From Prostheceraeus crozeri (taxonomy: Eukaryota > Platyhelminthes > Polycladida > Euryleptidae), in assembly GCA_907163375.1 (NCBI GenBank), contig CAJQUW010005533.1:2009001-2073000 (forward strand): a stretch of DNA of 64,000 nt, read 5' to 3'. Position numbers and translations under genes: made by a program. Below the pieces are notes generated by a model. The model did not search any database and was not told the DNA's origin. It was given only the letters and a program-made list of their open reading frames with translations. Position 1 is the stretch's first letter. Every line of letters begins with the position of its first letter. Below, piece after piece: positions 21,425 to 32,763 of this stretch.

Positions 21425-23640
21425 ATTATACACACCAAAAAGTGCGAAAAGAGCACCATGGAGGGCAAAAGCAAAATTGAATACGAAAATCATATATATA
21501 GGTTTAACAGCCTACGTTTAAACAATTCACTGAATCGGAATCACTAACCTCCTGAGATGGTAGTGAATTCCAATTCCAGCCATCAAAAACTCTGGTGGAG
21601 AAAAAGTTGAGGCGAAGGTTGAGATTACATTGTTGTCATGTAATTGTGGTTTTCTGACCAAGGGTACTTGAAGCATTAGTGATGAAAAATATTTTAGAAT
21701 CATAGAACATGATGTCTTTTATCATATTGAAAACTTTGGTGAGGCTCATGGTGGGACGGCGACATTGAAGGAATGACATCGGCAGAAGTTTAGCCATTCT
21801 TCGTTGACTGTATCATTCAATCCGTGAGTGTTCCGACTCAAACGCCGTTGTTCACATTCAATCAAATTAATGTCTTTGTTTACCGAAATATTCCGAACAA
21901 TGTGTGGCATATTCCAGATGAAGGAGGACAAAGTTTTTCCAGTCTTAAATGAGTGTCAGAGTCTCTTGCATTGAAAGTCCACAAGATGACAGAAAACACC
22001 ATACTGGCCTACTTGACAGAGATGACAGTGTGACTTGAAAGTTCAATGTATTTTAAAGTGTGAATCCTGAGGTCTTTCACATAATCAGATCATGTTATCA
22101 AAATGCCTTCCAGAGCATTGAGTCGGCCAGGATAGCGTGAACCAAAAGAGACAATGAAGTATTTCTCCAGAATCAGAGCGCTATATTTCGATGTACACTT
22201 TAATGTCGTCGGCATATTTAAAAACTGTTGAGCTCATCACAATCTCATCAACATTATTCAGAAAAGCGACAAAAAACACGGTCCGATGACTGTTTCTGGA
22301 GGGCCGCCAGAAATAATTTCACAAGGGAGAAAGTAAACTCCATCTACAACAGCACTCTCAGATCTAACACTTAGGAAAACTTTGACAAAAGCGAGAAGAT
22401 CACATTTGATGCCCATAGAAGAAAGTTTGGAGAGAAGTCGAATATGAGGAGAGGAGTTAAACGCCTTTTCAAAATCTAAGTAAAAATCCATCAACCCATT
22501 ACACCGCGATCAGTCTTCGAAAATGTCCAACAACTGGTATGTGGAGGATGAGCCAGAACGATAGCCAATATAAGAGCCTTTTACGATATTGTGCTTATTC
22601 CATATTCCAGAAATATCCGTCTGAGGCAGTCACAAATAACACATTCCATTTGTTTAAAAACAGTGCAACTTATTAGGAGCAACAACTGCATGTTTCCAAA
22701 TTTGAGAAATATCGCCGAGAGTTTTTTCACCGCGCCTCATTCAAACAGATGTATTAAAGACCATCAAGTGCAGGGACAGAAAAATTATTTTTACGAAATA
22801 AATGAGAACGAATGCTGCTGGCAGGAAAATAACAGATGAAAGGCTATGGTGTGTGCTCGATTTCATTCAGGGGAAGGCTAAATTTCTGTGGTGAAAGAAA
22901 TTGGCAAAATTCACTCGAGATTAGCGCAATGCGTAATGTAACTTGTTGAAGGGTCGGTGAGAGGACCTATAACAGAGTCCTCGAACAGAGGATATACAGT
23001 ATGCTGCGACGGAATTTTCTAACAGGGACGGCTAACTCTAGTGCAGAGATTGTGGCGAAATTGAAAAATGCCCAGGACTGATCTATATAATTAAAAGAGA
23101 ATCAATGCTCCACAAAGAGGGTGCGATACGAATTACAGTCAGCTTGCTCAAAACTAAATATTGGAGACAAGATTATTTTTGATGATATTTGATTAACTTT
23201 ATTGTCAGCCGAAATAGAAAGCTCTACAAAAATCATGTGATCAGAGGAGGTTTAAGGCTCATTGACAACAACATGGGTAACCAGATCAGTAATTGAACAG
23301 AAAAGGAGATCTAAAATAGAGCTTTGTCTAGTTGGTTCAAAAACTAGATGAAATGGGGTACGAAAAATCGAAGAAGCAGAAAGAATACGAAATGGTGGGT
23401 GATGAAAATCAGATTCATGAGAACAAATAAAGATCTTCTCTTATTCCAGGTTAGAGAAAAAAGATTTCCCTGCCAATCGATGTCAGCTGAGCTCACCTAT
23501 TATTAGTTTAAACTGGTAAAGAGGTGCCAAAGTAAGAAGGGTATCCAAGCAAGACGATTGATTACTCGCAGCAACGTGTAGGAGGACGACACCGTTGCGA
23601 GTGCCACGATCAGAGCAGAACAATTTATAGCTCGATAAGT
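21425..23640 (-). mobile_element. Degenerate CR1-like LINE, copy 2
   Basis: Parallels the intact element at 24331-28560. It starts at the same 3' motif (ACACCAAAAAGTGC...GAGCACCATGG) and keeps RT block A (YLDFEKAFNSSPHIRLLSKL, 22440-22494) and endonuclease remnants near 23200-23500. The conserved GVPQGSVLGP motif has decayed to GGPPETVIGP, and many stops and shifts occur. It is diverged, so it is older than its neighbour. Confidence 0.8.
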
Positions 23641-23644
23641 GTCA

Positions 23645-24185
23645 TACTTCCTCTGTATAAAGGTAATGATGTGCAATCTTCTGAGAATGTCAATTCAGAA
23701 TTTTACAACGTTAGCAATTGGGTATCCTGCAATTTCTTAGCACTAAATGTTTCAAAGACCAAATCAATCCGTGTACGCAAACATAATTTTGATATATAAC
23801 TTCCCTTTTCAAGTTGGTGATCGACGTAAATTCCTTGGTGTTTTCTGGGGCCATAGTTTGACTGGCCTACTCACTTCAAATATTAGTGCAGATGTTGTTC
23901 AAACAGATCGTACATTTTGAGAGTTTTGAAAGAATATTTTGATCACGATTATGTATGGGAAGTCTTTTATATGACTATAGAGAGAATTCTTTTATATTGC
24001 AACCCCTTTGCTCGGCATACTGAATGGTGAAACGAAGTTATAAGTGTGCCAAGCGACTCATTTGGTCTAGATCTGGTTACTGTGACAACGATGCATCACC
24101 TTTCCATCGTAAGCGTCTTAAGATTTATAAAAAGTATCTTCAGAAATATCAATACCTGATCATCCTTTGTTTTATTTAGTTCAAT
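23645..24185 (+). pseudogene. RT C-terminal fragment of a second LINE family
   Basis: Plus-strand frames read FYNVSNWVSCNFLALNVSKT, RKFLGVFWGHSL and CAKRLIWSRSGYCDND, the order found after the RT catalytic domain in Jockey/CR1-type LINEs. It has several frameshifts and no intact ORF. It abuts the 3' end of the intact CR1 element in opposite orientation. Confidence 0.65.
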
Positions 24186-24417
24186 ATTCAAAGATGAATT
24201 GTGCAATTGTTTCGCTCTGTAAAACTAATCGTCATCGAAATTGTTTTCTGACCTTATCTGTGATAGTTGAGAACTGCTTGACTGATTTAACTTATAACAT
24301 TTTTTCCTAGTTCCTACTCTATTTGTGAATGTTATTTATTTATTTTTATTTATTTAGTACACCAATAAGTGCAAGGAGCACCAAGGCAACATAGGAAATA
24401 CATTCAGGAGGGAACAA

Positions 24418-27234
24418 TTAGAAGTTACAATAAAACATAAAAAGCTTTCGTTTAAACTGTTTCACCGTTTCACTGTTCACAATATCGTCGGGGAGGCGGT
24501 TCCAGTCATCTATAATGCGGTGGGAAAAAGAGGATAGGCGACAATTCAGATTTGTTGGGTGGCGGAAAATTTTGTAGTTATGTCCACGGGTTCGGGAAAC
24601 ACTAAAGGTGAAGAAGGAATTAGGATCACTTGGAGTAAGGTGGTTACATATTTTGAACACGGTTGTAAGGTCCATAATCCGACGACGACATTGTAGTGTT
24701 GGGAGTTTCAGAGCTCTCAGTCTTTCTTCGTAGGGTAACGAGGATAGACCACGGATGCTTTTGGTGAATCGACGTTGTACACGTTCGATAGCCAGAATGT
24801 CTTTATTCAGGGATGGATTCCAGACTGGGATGGCATATTCGAGGTGAGGGCGGACCAGTATCTTGAAGAGACGAATAAGCAGATCGGCGTCCCGAGAGAC
24901 GAATGTCCTGAGGATGGCAGATACAATGCGATTCGCTTTCTGAACACAGGTCAGAATGTGCCGAGAGAATTTTAGGTCTTTTGAAATCAGAACTCCAAGG
25001 TCTTTGACACACTTGGAATTATTCAGGAAACTTCCATCCAGACGGTAGTCCGAGGCTGGATTGCGAAATCCAAAGTGTAGAATGGAGCACTTTTGGGGAT
25101 TGAGCGATAGCTGCCATTTCTTCGACCAGGTGGTTACAGCGTTGAGGTCAGCTTGCAAAAGTTCTTTGGCTTTCAGGGGATCAGTGCGCTTGATTTCGGA
25201 GTACAATTTTACATCATCAGCATATTTCAATAAAGAAGAGTTTGTCAAGGTGTCATCAATGTCATTAATAAAGGCGACAAACAGATCTGGGCCTAAAACG
25301 GATCCCTGGGGGACACCAGAAATCATGCTGTAGGGGGAAGAATGCACACCATCCACGACAACACTCTCAGTTCTATCCTCAAGAAAAGCTTTCAGAAAAC
25401 ATAGAAGTCTCCCTCCAATGCCCAAGGAAGTCAATTTCGAGAGGAGACGAAAGTGAGGGACTGAATTGAACGCTTTTTCAAAATCGAGATAGATGACGTC
25501 AGCCCACTGACCGCGATCCACAACAGATGTTAAATCCTCGAGGAATTCTAAGAGCTGGTGGGTGCTAGACGAATTGGATCGAAAACCAAATTGAGAGCGC
25601 TTGATTATGTCATATTGGTTCCAGAACTGCCACAGGTGATCGCGAACAATCGACTCCATCAATTTGGAGGCAGTACAAGTCAGGCTGACCGGACGGTAAT
25701 TCTCTGCCTTCTTGCGACAACCTTTCTTATGTATAGGAGTAACCAGAGCGTGCTTCCAGACTAGCGGGATATTCCCCAACTCAAAAAAGATCTGGAAAAG
25801 GCGAGCAAGAAGTGGAAGCAGAACAAAAGCACCTTCTTTGTAGCAGATATATTGAATGCCATCAGGGCCAGGGGAGGAGAAATTCTTCTTATGTGATAGG
25901 TGGAAGCGAATTCTATCAGGTGTGAAGACTACATCAGCGAGGCAATGATCAGTTTGTGCATGAACAGCAGGTATGGGAAGAGACTCAGAGGTGAAAGCAG
26001 ATTTGTAGGAATCACCAAGAATAGTAGCTGAGTGTAGGGGATCATACACTACTCGGTCAGTGGACGGTTCGACAAGCGGACCAACGGTGGTTCGAACCTT
26101 TTGTTTAGATTTTACATAGTTCCAGAATCGCTTAGGATTGTCACTGTTAGCCAAAGATAATTCAAAATTGTAAATAGATCTGCGGATTGCTTGTTTCAAG
26201 AGGTTAGATGTATGATTGCGCAAACGTCTAGCCTCTTCAGATCTGGTGTCAAGGAAGATACGTTCCGCCCTTCTGCGCTGCAGTTTTAAAGAACGAATTT
26301 CTGGAGAATCCCAAGGAGGTCTGTTACTTCGAAGATAATTCATGGTTGGAACTGCTGACGATAAAGCACCGTGAATAGCGGATTGAAAAGAAGCCCATAT
26401 CTCATTCACATCTTTGTGCTGGAAGCAACTTTCCCAGTTATTGGAAGCGAGAATGGAACGGTACAAGTCCCAATCAGCCTGCTTAAAATTATAACGAGGA
26501 GTCGACTTGGAAGAAATTGGTTTTCTTTCTGCAGAAAAAGCCAGTTCAGCCAAGACCATATTGTGATCTGAAGAGGCTAGAGGTTCAATTACATCAACGC
26601 GGGTAACAAGATCAGGAGTGGAGCAGAATATTAAATCCAATATATGCTCTTCGCGTGTAGGTTCAAAGACAGTTTGGTAGAATCCTGACTCAACAGTGCA
26701 AACAAGAAAATCTTCTGAGTCTTTGTTGGAAGAAAGTGTCTCCCAGTCAATGTGGGGGAAATTAAAATCGCCACTTATTAGCTTAAACTGATGGGGAAGG
26801 GAGGAGGCTTCATGGAAGAGCTCGAATAGGACACTGTCATTAGCTACTGATGAATTAGGAGGACGATAAACCACACCTACAAGAATGGAAGATTTATTCT
26901 GAAGATAAACTTCAGCCCAAACACAATCACTGAAGTTCGAGCTGTTAGCGACATCCAAAGCACAAGACTGAAGTGAGTCCTTAATGTAAAGGCAAACACC
27001 ACCACCGCGACTACCACTGCGACGATCAGATCTGAATAATTTAAAGCCTGAAATTTGAAATAAAGCATCATTAAAATTTTTATTTGCCCAAGTTTCAGTG
27101 ACAGAGATAATATCTGGTTGGAGGTCAGAGATATAGGAATGAAAAATGTGAAGCTTGTTGACAATGCTGCGAGCATTCAAGTTAAGAAACTTAAGTGCAA
27201 GGTTAGGGCTCTTCAGTTTTTTGAATAAGTACGA
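24418..27234 (-). CDS. CR1-like LINE ORF2: endonuclease plus reverse transcriptase
   Basis: Nicks target DNA and reverse transcribes the element's RNA. The N-terminal AP-type endonuclease shows LNARSIVNK, DIISVTETW, GGGVCLYIK, SGDFNFPHIDW and ASSDHNMVLAELAF. RT motifs follow: IHKKGCRKKAENYRPVSLT, IYLDFEKAFNSVPH, SGVPQGSVLGPDLF, LKYADDVKLY with the catalytic YADD, and LGVLISKDLKF. It ends with the C-terminal conserved DWNRLPDDIVNSETVKQFK. The frame is open from 27234, overlaps the end of ORF1 in the -1 frame, and has no ATG near its beginning. The first codons used may therefore come from frameshifting or non-AUG initiation. About 920 residues lie downstream of the junction, a normal length. 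Confidence 0.92.
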   Translation of the reverse strand, partial: SYLFKKLKSPNLALKFLNLNARSIVNKLHIFHSYISDLQPDIISVTETWANKNFNDALFQISGFKLFRSDRRSGSRGGGVCLYIKDSLQSCALDVANSSNFSDCVWAEVYLQNKSSILVGVVYRPPNSSVANDSVLFELFHEASSLPHQFKLISGDFNFPHIDWETLSSNKDSEDFLVCTVESGFYQTVFEPTREEHILDLIFCSTPDLVTRVDVIEPLASSDHNMVLAELAFSAERKPISSKSTPRYNFKQADWDLYRSILASNNWESCFQHKDVNEIWASFQSAIHGALSSAVPTMNYLRSNRPPWDSPEIRSLKLQRRRAERIFLDTRSEEARRLRNHTSNLLKQAIRRSIYNFELSLANSDNPKRFWNYVKSKQKVRTTVGPLVEPSTDRVVYDPLHSATILGDSYKSAFTSESLPIPAVHAQTDHCLADVVFTPDRIRFHLSHKKNFSSPGPDGIQYICYKEGAFVLLPLLARLFQIFFELGNIPLVWKHALVTPIHKKGCRKKAENYRPVSLTCTASKLMESIVRDHLWQFWNQYDIIKRSQFGFRSNSSSTHQLLEFLEDLTSVVDRGQWADVIYLDFEKAFNSVPHFRLLSKLTSLGIGGRLLCFLKAFLEDRTESVVVDGVHSSPYSMISGVPQGSVLGPDLFVAFINDIDDTLTNSSLLKYADDVKLYSEIKRTDPLKAKELLQADLNAVTTWSKKWQLSLNPQKCSILHFGFRNPASDYRLDGSFLNNSKCVKDLGVLISKDLKFSRHILTCVQKANRIVSAILRTFVSRDADLLIRLFKILVRPHLEYAIPVWNPSLNKDILAIERVQRRFTKSIRGLSSLPYEERLRALKLPTLQCRRRIMDLTTVFKICNHLTPSDPNSFFTFSVSRTRGHNYKIFRHPTNLNCRLSSFSHRIIDDWNRLPDDIVNSETVKQFKRKLFMFYCNF

Positions 27235-28451
27235 TCAAACCAAGAGGAGTCTCTTTGCCAGCTACCATCATCTCTGCGAACGAAGCGCCAAATAACCCCG
27301 GAGTCCCGTAGACTAAAACTCTCACAAGAAGAGCCATTGTCGCTCTTGGAAGCTTGTTTATTCAGTTCGAAGCAGTGCCGACGGAGAGCCTGTCCTGAAG
27401 GCGAAAGGCTTGATCGAATGCGAACCTGGCTTGAATCACAAAAAAGGGGAGAAACGGAAGAGAAAGCTGATTTGAAAAGCTTCGCGTCGAAAGCAGATTT
27501 AAAAATCAGCCTGACCAGTCTATGAGAATTGACTTTCGGCTTGCCAATACGGATAACATCAGTTGGTTCAGGACATGACGAGGAAGGAGAACTGTTTCTA
27601 ATAGACTGAATGATTGAAGATATACCGAAAGACAGATCCTTATCATCAGGAAAATTTGTCAGGATGAGCTCATTTGGCATGTAGATTCCAGAGTCTGGAG
27701 GGACGGACGGGATCGAACCGGTCTGTCTCACGGAAAAGACAGGCATCCGGGAAGTTGAGATAGGCGGAGTGGGATTCGATACATGATTCGATAGAGCTGG
27801 ACCTTGAAAAGCACCAGGTGAGCGATCAACAGGGACATCTACTGAGGAGAGAGGAGGAAAATTACCGGTGTAAAACTGGGAGGAAGAAACGGGGGGAAGA
27901 GGAGCAGGCCAAGGAATGCTGGGAGATTTATCAGCTGTATTCTCGTGGAGGGAAGTAGAGATCATGGCTATCATGGATTCCAGCTTCAATGTCAGAGTCG
28001 AAAATGCTTTCTCCAATTCTTGAAATTTCGAAAGCAATGGAGGATTGTCTGAACTGGGAGAAATTTCCTTAACATTGGAACTAACACAACTGTGAGAAAC
28101 GTCCTGAGTCTGGCAAACAGGAGGATTAGTTAAATTGGCAACAGTGAACCAATCCTCGTCAAAGCAATACACATGCTCATCAGACGGGAAACCGTCCAGT
28201 AACTTGGTCTTGATGGAGTCAACTTCTGGAGAGAGACAACAAGATTTACAGAGATAAAGGCCAGGATCGTCATTGATAACATAGGAGAGCTGGCGGAAGG
28301 AAAGACCCAGACAGAGATAATGAATCCAAGATCGACAGTTGGAACACTCAATCTCTGTTGAGTTGGAAAGCTGATTACACCAACACGTAGATCTACCAGG
28401 GAGAAGATCAGAGGAAGCTTGACTCTTGGAATCTTTAGCCGTTCTAGGCAT
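27213..28451 (-). CDS. CR1-like LINE ORF1 with PHD-type zinc finger, 412 aa
   Basis: Accessory protein of the retrotransposon, presumed to bind nucleic acid and assemble the RNP. Residues about 22-76 hold a Cys4-His-Cys3 PHD-like finger (CWCNQ, CSNC, WIHYLC, CKSC), known from ORF1 proteins of several CR1/L2-type LINEs. A proline/serine-rich middle follows, then a C-terminal RRM-like region (NELILTNFPDDKDLSFGISS, DVIRIGKPKVNSHRLVRLIF). The start is the ATG at 28451. The last codons are TCA AAA AAC TGA, giving a -1 slippery heptamer before the stop. A decayed relative of the C-terminal half lies at 29246-29518. Confidence 0.88.
   Translation of the reverse strand: MPRTAKDSKSQASSDLLPGRSTCWCNQLSNSTEIECSNCRSWIHYLCLGLSFRQLSYVINDDPGLYLCKSCCLSPEVDSIKTKLLDGFPSDEHVYCFDEDWFTVANLTNPPVCQTQDVSHSCVSSNVKEISPSSDNPPLLSKFQELEKAFSTLTLKLESMIAMISTSLHENTADKSPSIPWPAPLPPVSSSQFYTGNFPPLSSVDVPVDRSPGAFQGPALSNHVSNPTPPISTSRMPVFSVRQTGSIPSVPPDSGIYMPNELILTNFPDDKDLSFGISSIIQSIRNSSPSSSCPEPTDVIRIGKPKVNSHRLVRLIFKSAFDAKLFKSAFSSVSPLFCDSSQVRIRSSLSPSGQALRRHCFELNKQASKSDNGSSCESFSLRDSGVIWRFVRRDDGSWQRDSSWFDRTYSKN
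27216..27222 (-). promoter_or_regulatory. Candidate -1 ribosomal frameshift heptamer A AAA AAC
   Basis: In the ORF1 frame the minus strand reads tcA AAA AAC TGA. A -1 slip here enters exactly the open ORF2 frame (AAA AAA CTG AAG AGC). A AAA AAC is one of the classic slippery sequences of retroviral and LTR-element gag-pro junctions. No stimulatory structure has been tested. Confidence 0.5.
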
Positions 28452-28679
28452 TATGCGAAGAGGGAAAAAAGGAATTAACTACAATAAGAAAGGAGTCACA
28501 CTCAGAGATTTCAGTCACAACAAAGAAAGTATAATAGTAGGCTAAGCCCACACTCAGACCCGGCAGTTACCGAATTAGCGAAGTAGGATGGATGGGAAAA
28601 ATATACTGGCTTATCTTTGACTCTCATTTTGAAAAATATACACATATTTTCTTCTCTTTCTCTAGGAATTTGAAAATCA

Positions 28680-29530
28680 ACAGAATCATCATACCTTGCA
28701 TTAGCCCAAGTTTCGGTAGCAAGATAGAATCATGTTAAAAAATGATTTATTAACTATACTGCGAGCGTTTAAATTAAAAGTTTGAAAACATGTAAGAGAC
28801 TCTTAGCATTTTGAACTATGGTCAGCCATGTTAGGTCCCTATGCTAACCACCGACATCTCATCGAGTGAAGCGTCAATCAGCTCAAGACTCGCATGCTGA
28901 AACTCTAAGTAGGGGAGCCGCTCATATCTTTGGAAACATGAGCATATACCTATTCAACATCAAATTCGGAATAATCAATTTCAATTTCGGAATAGTCAAC
29001 TTCAAACTCGGAATAGTCAATATCAAATTCGGAATTGTCAATTTCAAATTCGGAATTGTCAATTTCAAATTTGATATTGACAATTCCGAATTTGAAGTTG
29101 ACTATTCCGAAATTGAAATTGATTATTCCGAATTTGTTGTTGAAAAGGCATAGATCTCCGCAGTACTTCCTGTGAGTTTCCCCATTGCAGAATGATTGCA
29201 ACTGATATAAACATAATTGGAACCAATCCTTACCAATGATGAGTATTAAAAAGTAGCTTTGAATAATTTCGCATCGGAAAGAGACTTACAGTTGAAATTA
29301 ACCATGCGATAAGAGTTGACCTCTGGCTTTTCTACGCGAGCAACATCTACTGGTTCTGGAAGAGATGATTTGACTGAGCTTTCTTTGATGTTGCTGAAGA
29401 GGGATGCAAGTCCCAGCAACAAGTACTTGTCCTCTGTAAAGCCACAGAGGATAAACTCGTCTAAAATACAAAGACAATGAACAGAAAAAGTCGGGAACAC
29501 TGGAACTGTAATGAACATTGTGACTGAGAC
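28680..29530 (-). mobile_element. CR1-like LINE fragment, copy 3 (5' part)
   Basis: At 29246-29518 the minus strand reads KYLLLGLASLFSNIKE, SLPEPVDVARVEKPEVNSYR and SDAKLFKATF, matching the ORF1 C-terminus of the intact element. At 28690-28790 it reads LNARSIVNK and TETWANA, matching the start of ORF2. The sequence between is replaced by the palindromic minisatellite at 28953-29144. Confidence 0.75.
28953..29144. repeat. Palindromic 21-bp minisatellite
   Basis: Units of 21 bp (consensus about TTCGGAATAGTCAATTTCAAA) form a left arm at 28953-29027, a two-unit loop at 29028-29069 and an inverted right arm at 29070-29144. The 75-nt arms differ at about 3 positions. Both strands are open: one reads FGIVNFK heptads, the other SEFEIDN heptads. 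Confidence 0.93.
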
Positions 29531-29544
29531 TCATCAAGAGTTTG

Positions 29545-31009
29545 GAATGAGAGAAAAGACGAAGCCACTTGAGTACATGACAAAACGACCGATTCAGATA
29601 GAGTTGAGAAAGTCATGTGCGCAATCATTCGAAGTACACTTCGAAAAATGAAGCCTTTAACATTTGGCAATCGGTTAATAGGAACAGCATTTAGGGGGCA
29701 AGACAGGCTTTTCTAAGAGCACAAATCGGCGAGCGATGTAATATGGATATTAAAGTACCTGACCTGGCCATACAAAAAATGAACATCAAAGCATCATTTC
29801 ACTAAATAACACACTAGATCATAAGATTCATAATCGACGGTTGCTTCTAATCTATTCCATATATTTTGGTGGCATTTTCTCACCAATTGCACTTTGCAGG
29901 AAAACGTCCAGTTTTTGTGATTATATTCGCTTCCACAACAAAGAATTTGCATATCATTGTCATCATTATTATTTTTTCTTATTATTAAAATATCTATGAC
30001 GCACAAAAGACAGCAATCCTTTGATATTTGAAAATATCTTCGCCAAAACTGGCCGTCTCCCTCACAACAAACATATGGAATGTATTTCTCATGCGATTCC
30101 ACATGGATTAATTACACTTTACGGTATATCCATCACAAAGATGGCAGCTGACTTTAAGTCTAAAGGGACGGAGTTTGCCTCCTTTATGAGGCTGAGTGCA
30201 TAAGTCCTTTTTGATTATGTCCAACTCTCTAATTTGCACAACGTGATGCTCCATATAAAGCTCGTCAGAAGTTGTTCCATCAAGCGCGCGCTGACATCTT
30301 TAGGCGTTTCCAGCTATTGCCAGCGTTCACTAATAACTAAGGACAGTTAATCGCCATGATCTCAACTGCAGGCGATGGTTGTGTCTGCTGTCCTTTAATA
30401 ACCAGTGAAACAGTCGGAGGCAGTGATTCACAGCTTGAGTATCTCGTTATCCGTCTTAAGCAGCTATGCCTTGCGCTCCAACTGGATCCGACTTGACATA
30501 CAAGGCATGTTATAAAAAGTACATACAACAATATTGATTTTTGGTGATCGATTTTTTACATTCTAATGATTACAGGCTGCAGTCATGCTCATAGTTATCA
30601 GCTAAAATCCTACTTTTTTGTTGTGATTATTATTGTTGGTAGAAAACGTGGTTATAAAATATTTCTACTACGTTCTTTGCATTAAAAAGTCGCAGTTCAG
30701 GAAGTTAGATTGAGTTTAAACTACGAGAATATGTCCAGACGCTCACTGCTAATTTGACACTAATGTCCATTGATGCTTAAGCATGCTTATATCCAAATAA
30801 AACTATCGTTGTGTAGTAACATTCATGAATATAGAAGTTACTTTAATAAACAATAATTGTGCAAAATGGACATCAAATGTTGGGATTTTGATGGGAAAGG
30901 AGATGGTATTACTCAAATCTTAAGAGAAGATCTATGCACTTGCTATTATTCAAAATATTCAATGACGCCGAAGTTGCTATGTTACAATATGTATTCAATT
31001 TGAGATATT
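29545..31009. other. Intergenic, unannotated
   Basis: 1.5 kb with no recognisable coding remnant or repeat. Confidence 0.6.
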
Positions 31010-32285
31010 CAAACAAATTAGCTAAAGTGTTTTTTGCGGAGATTACGCTCCCGTGGTCCAAAAAATTATTTGAGCACTTTTGAAACAAAGTCAAAATTTT
31101 GCCAATTTATATACGACTGAGGTGACTCCTATATAAGCAGTATATGAAACAATTTTGATATCAAAAGGAATGAGTATTTGATAATGAGCATCCTAACTAA
31201 GCGGAAATCAAGCTGATTATCAAGGGAATTTCAATAATTGAATTATAATGAAAGTCTTCATGAAAAAGTCGCGATAATATTCGTGCTTTCTTGGCTGAAA
31301 TTTCAAGTTTTTGATTCAATTTTCACCGGCATGATTTTATGATTCTATCACTAAATTCATGTTTCATTTCTTGAATCTGAACAATGATGTGGACCATTTA
31401 CATCCTTCAAAGTTAATTGAAATCATTGTCTTTGATCATGTGATTTTCCTCTGCCAGTGGCAGGTTGCCTGTGATATGATCAATCCTAAGAAGATTCTCT
31501 TGAGTTTGAGGAAGAAAGTAATAGGAACCCATCGAATTCCTATTTTAACTAATATCATAGGGTGAGTATATTAGGTAAAGTGGTAACTCCGCATTTTATT
31601 AAATCCCCAATGTGTATACACTTTCGATTTTATTAAATGAACTCGAAGTAGATACAGTCGGAAATGTTTCCAAATGTGAGATGCGCATTTATGCAGTTTT
31701 AAAGGAATTACAACGGAATTGACTGATCATGATATCTTTGATCATGATAGCATAAAGCAGAATGATATTATTTTACAGATCGTCCGTGTCTGACAGCCTT
31801 GGAGAGGTAATGTTTGTTAAATTGGCAACTCGATGACCTGCGCTATTGCTTTCCTGCTGAACCTCAAGAGATTCTTCTTCAGCGTGATCAGACAACAGCA
31901 GCAGAAATTATTGTTTTTGAATCTCTGACTTCGCCATGCCAGTGGCAGCTGCTGCCACTGGCATGGCGAAGTCACAGATTCAAAGACAATAATTTCAATT
32001 AACTTTGAAAGATGTAAATGGTTCTATATCACTATTCAGATTCAAGAAATGAAACATGAATTTGATGAATCATAAAATCAAGCCGGTGAAAATTGAATTA
32101 AAAACTTGAAATTTCAGCCAAGAAAGCACGAATAATATCGCGACTTTTTCATGAAGACTTACACTATAATGCTGCTCATGAAATTCCCTTGCAAGTTAGC
32201 TTTATTTCCGCTTTGTTGGGATGCTTATTAGCAAATATTCATTCCTTTTGATATCCAACTTGTTTCATATACTACTTATATGACA
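31010..32285. mobile_element. Foldback element, copy A
   Basis: Large inverted repeat: arm 31130-31470 pairs with 31945-32282 (for example TATATAAGCAGTATATGAAA and its complement; TTTTATGATTC/GAATCATAAAA). At its centre is an almost perfect 85-95-bp hairpin. The flank 31015-31128 recurs inverted at 36272-36372. No transposase is present. Related sequence continues at 36472-39620. Confidence 0.8.
31903..31997. repeat. Near-perfect hairpin at foldback centre
   Basis: Arms of about 42-47 nt meet at AGTGGCAGC-T-GCTGCCACT (centre 31950), with about two mismatches. It is far better preserved than the surrounding foldback arms. Confidence 0.9.
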
Positions 32286-32667
32286 ACTGGGTGCTTGTCG
32301 TGTGGTCGTGCGCTCTCGCTCCGTCGTGAAGTTTGTCATCATCATCCGGATTTCTTTGTGTCTGTGTATTGTTAGGAGAAAAATATATCATTGTGTGGGT
32401 CTTCGCTCCTTAAATTGAATGGTCTGTGTCTCCATCCTCAATACGGCTTCGATAGTGTGGCTTTTTCCATTTTTTTGTGCGGATTGCTTCTGTGCTGAAC
32501 AATTCTCAGTAATACACTTGCCCGTCTGTGACAACGCACAGTACCGGCGTGACACAGTCACTTGTATACGATCAATAGAATCTGACGTACTTGTGGGAGG
32601 TACCTCACTTGTTTGGAATTCCTGAAACAATTCTAATACAAGAAATCTCGCACTTTTGGTCCCTTGT

Positions 32668-32735
32668 GTTGATGGTGTAGAGGTTAAGTGGTCATCTTAC
32701 CTGCAAGGTCGGTGGTTTGATCCGTGGGTGAACGA
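32668..32735 (+). promoter_or_regulatory. tRNA-like, pol III promoter-like segment at LINE 5' end
   Basis: TGGTGTAGAGGTTAAG resembles an A box, and GGTGGTTTGATCC about 40 bp later resembles a B box, with tRNA-like spacing. It lies just upstream of the ORF1 ATG at 32764. It could be a SINE head joined to the LINE or the LINE's own promoter. Confidence 0.5.
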
Positions 32736-32763
32736 TTTTTCCTTTCGTGCAATTGAATTCACG

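Larger units (their letters stand above)
24331..28560 (-). mobile_element. Intact CR1-like non-LTR retrotransposon
   Basis: Two undamaged reading frames on the minus strand (ORF1 27213-28451, ORF2 24418-27234) and a 3' tail of AAAT-type repeats (24331-24356 read on the minus strand). The 5' boundary is uncertain, near 28560. Related fragments occur at 21425-23640, 28680-29518 and 58420-58727. The intact frames and A/T-tail suggest a recent insertion. Confidence 0.88.
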
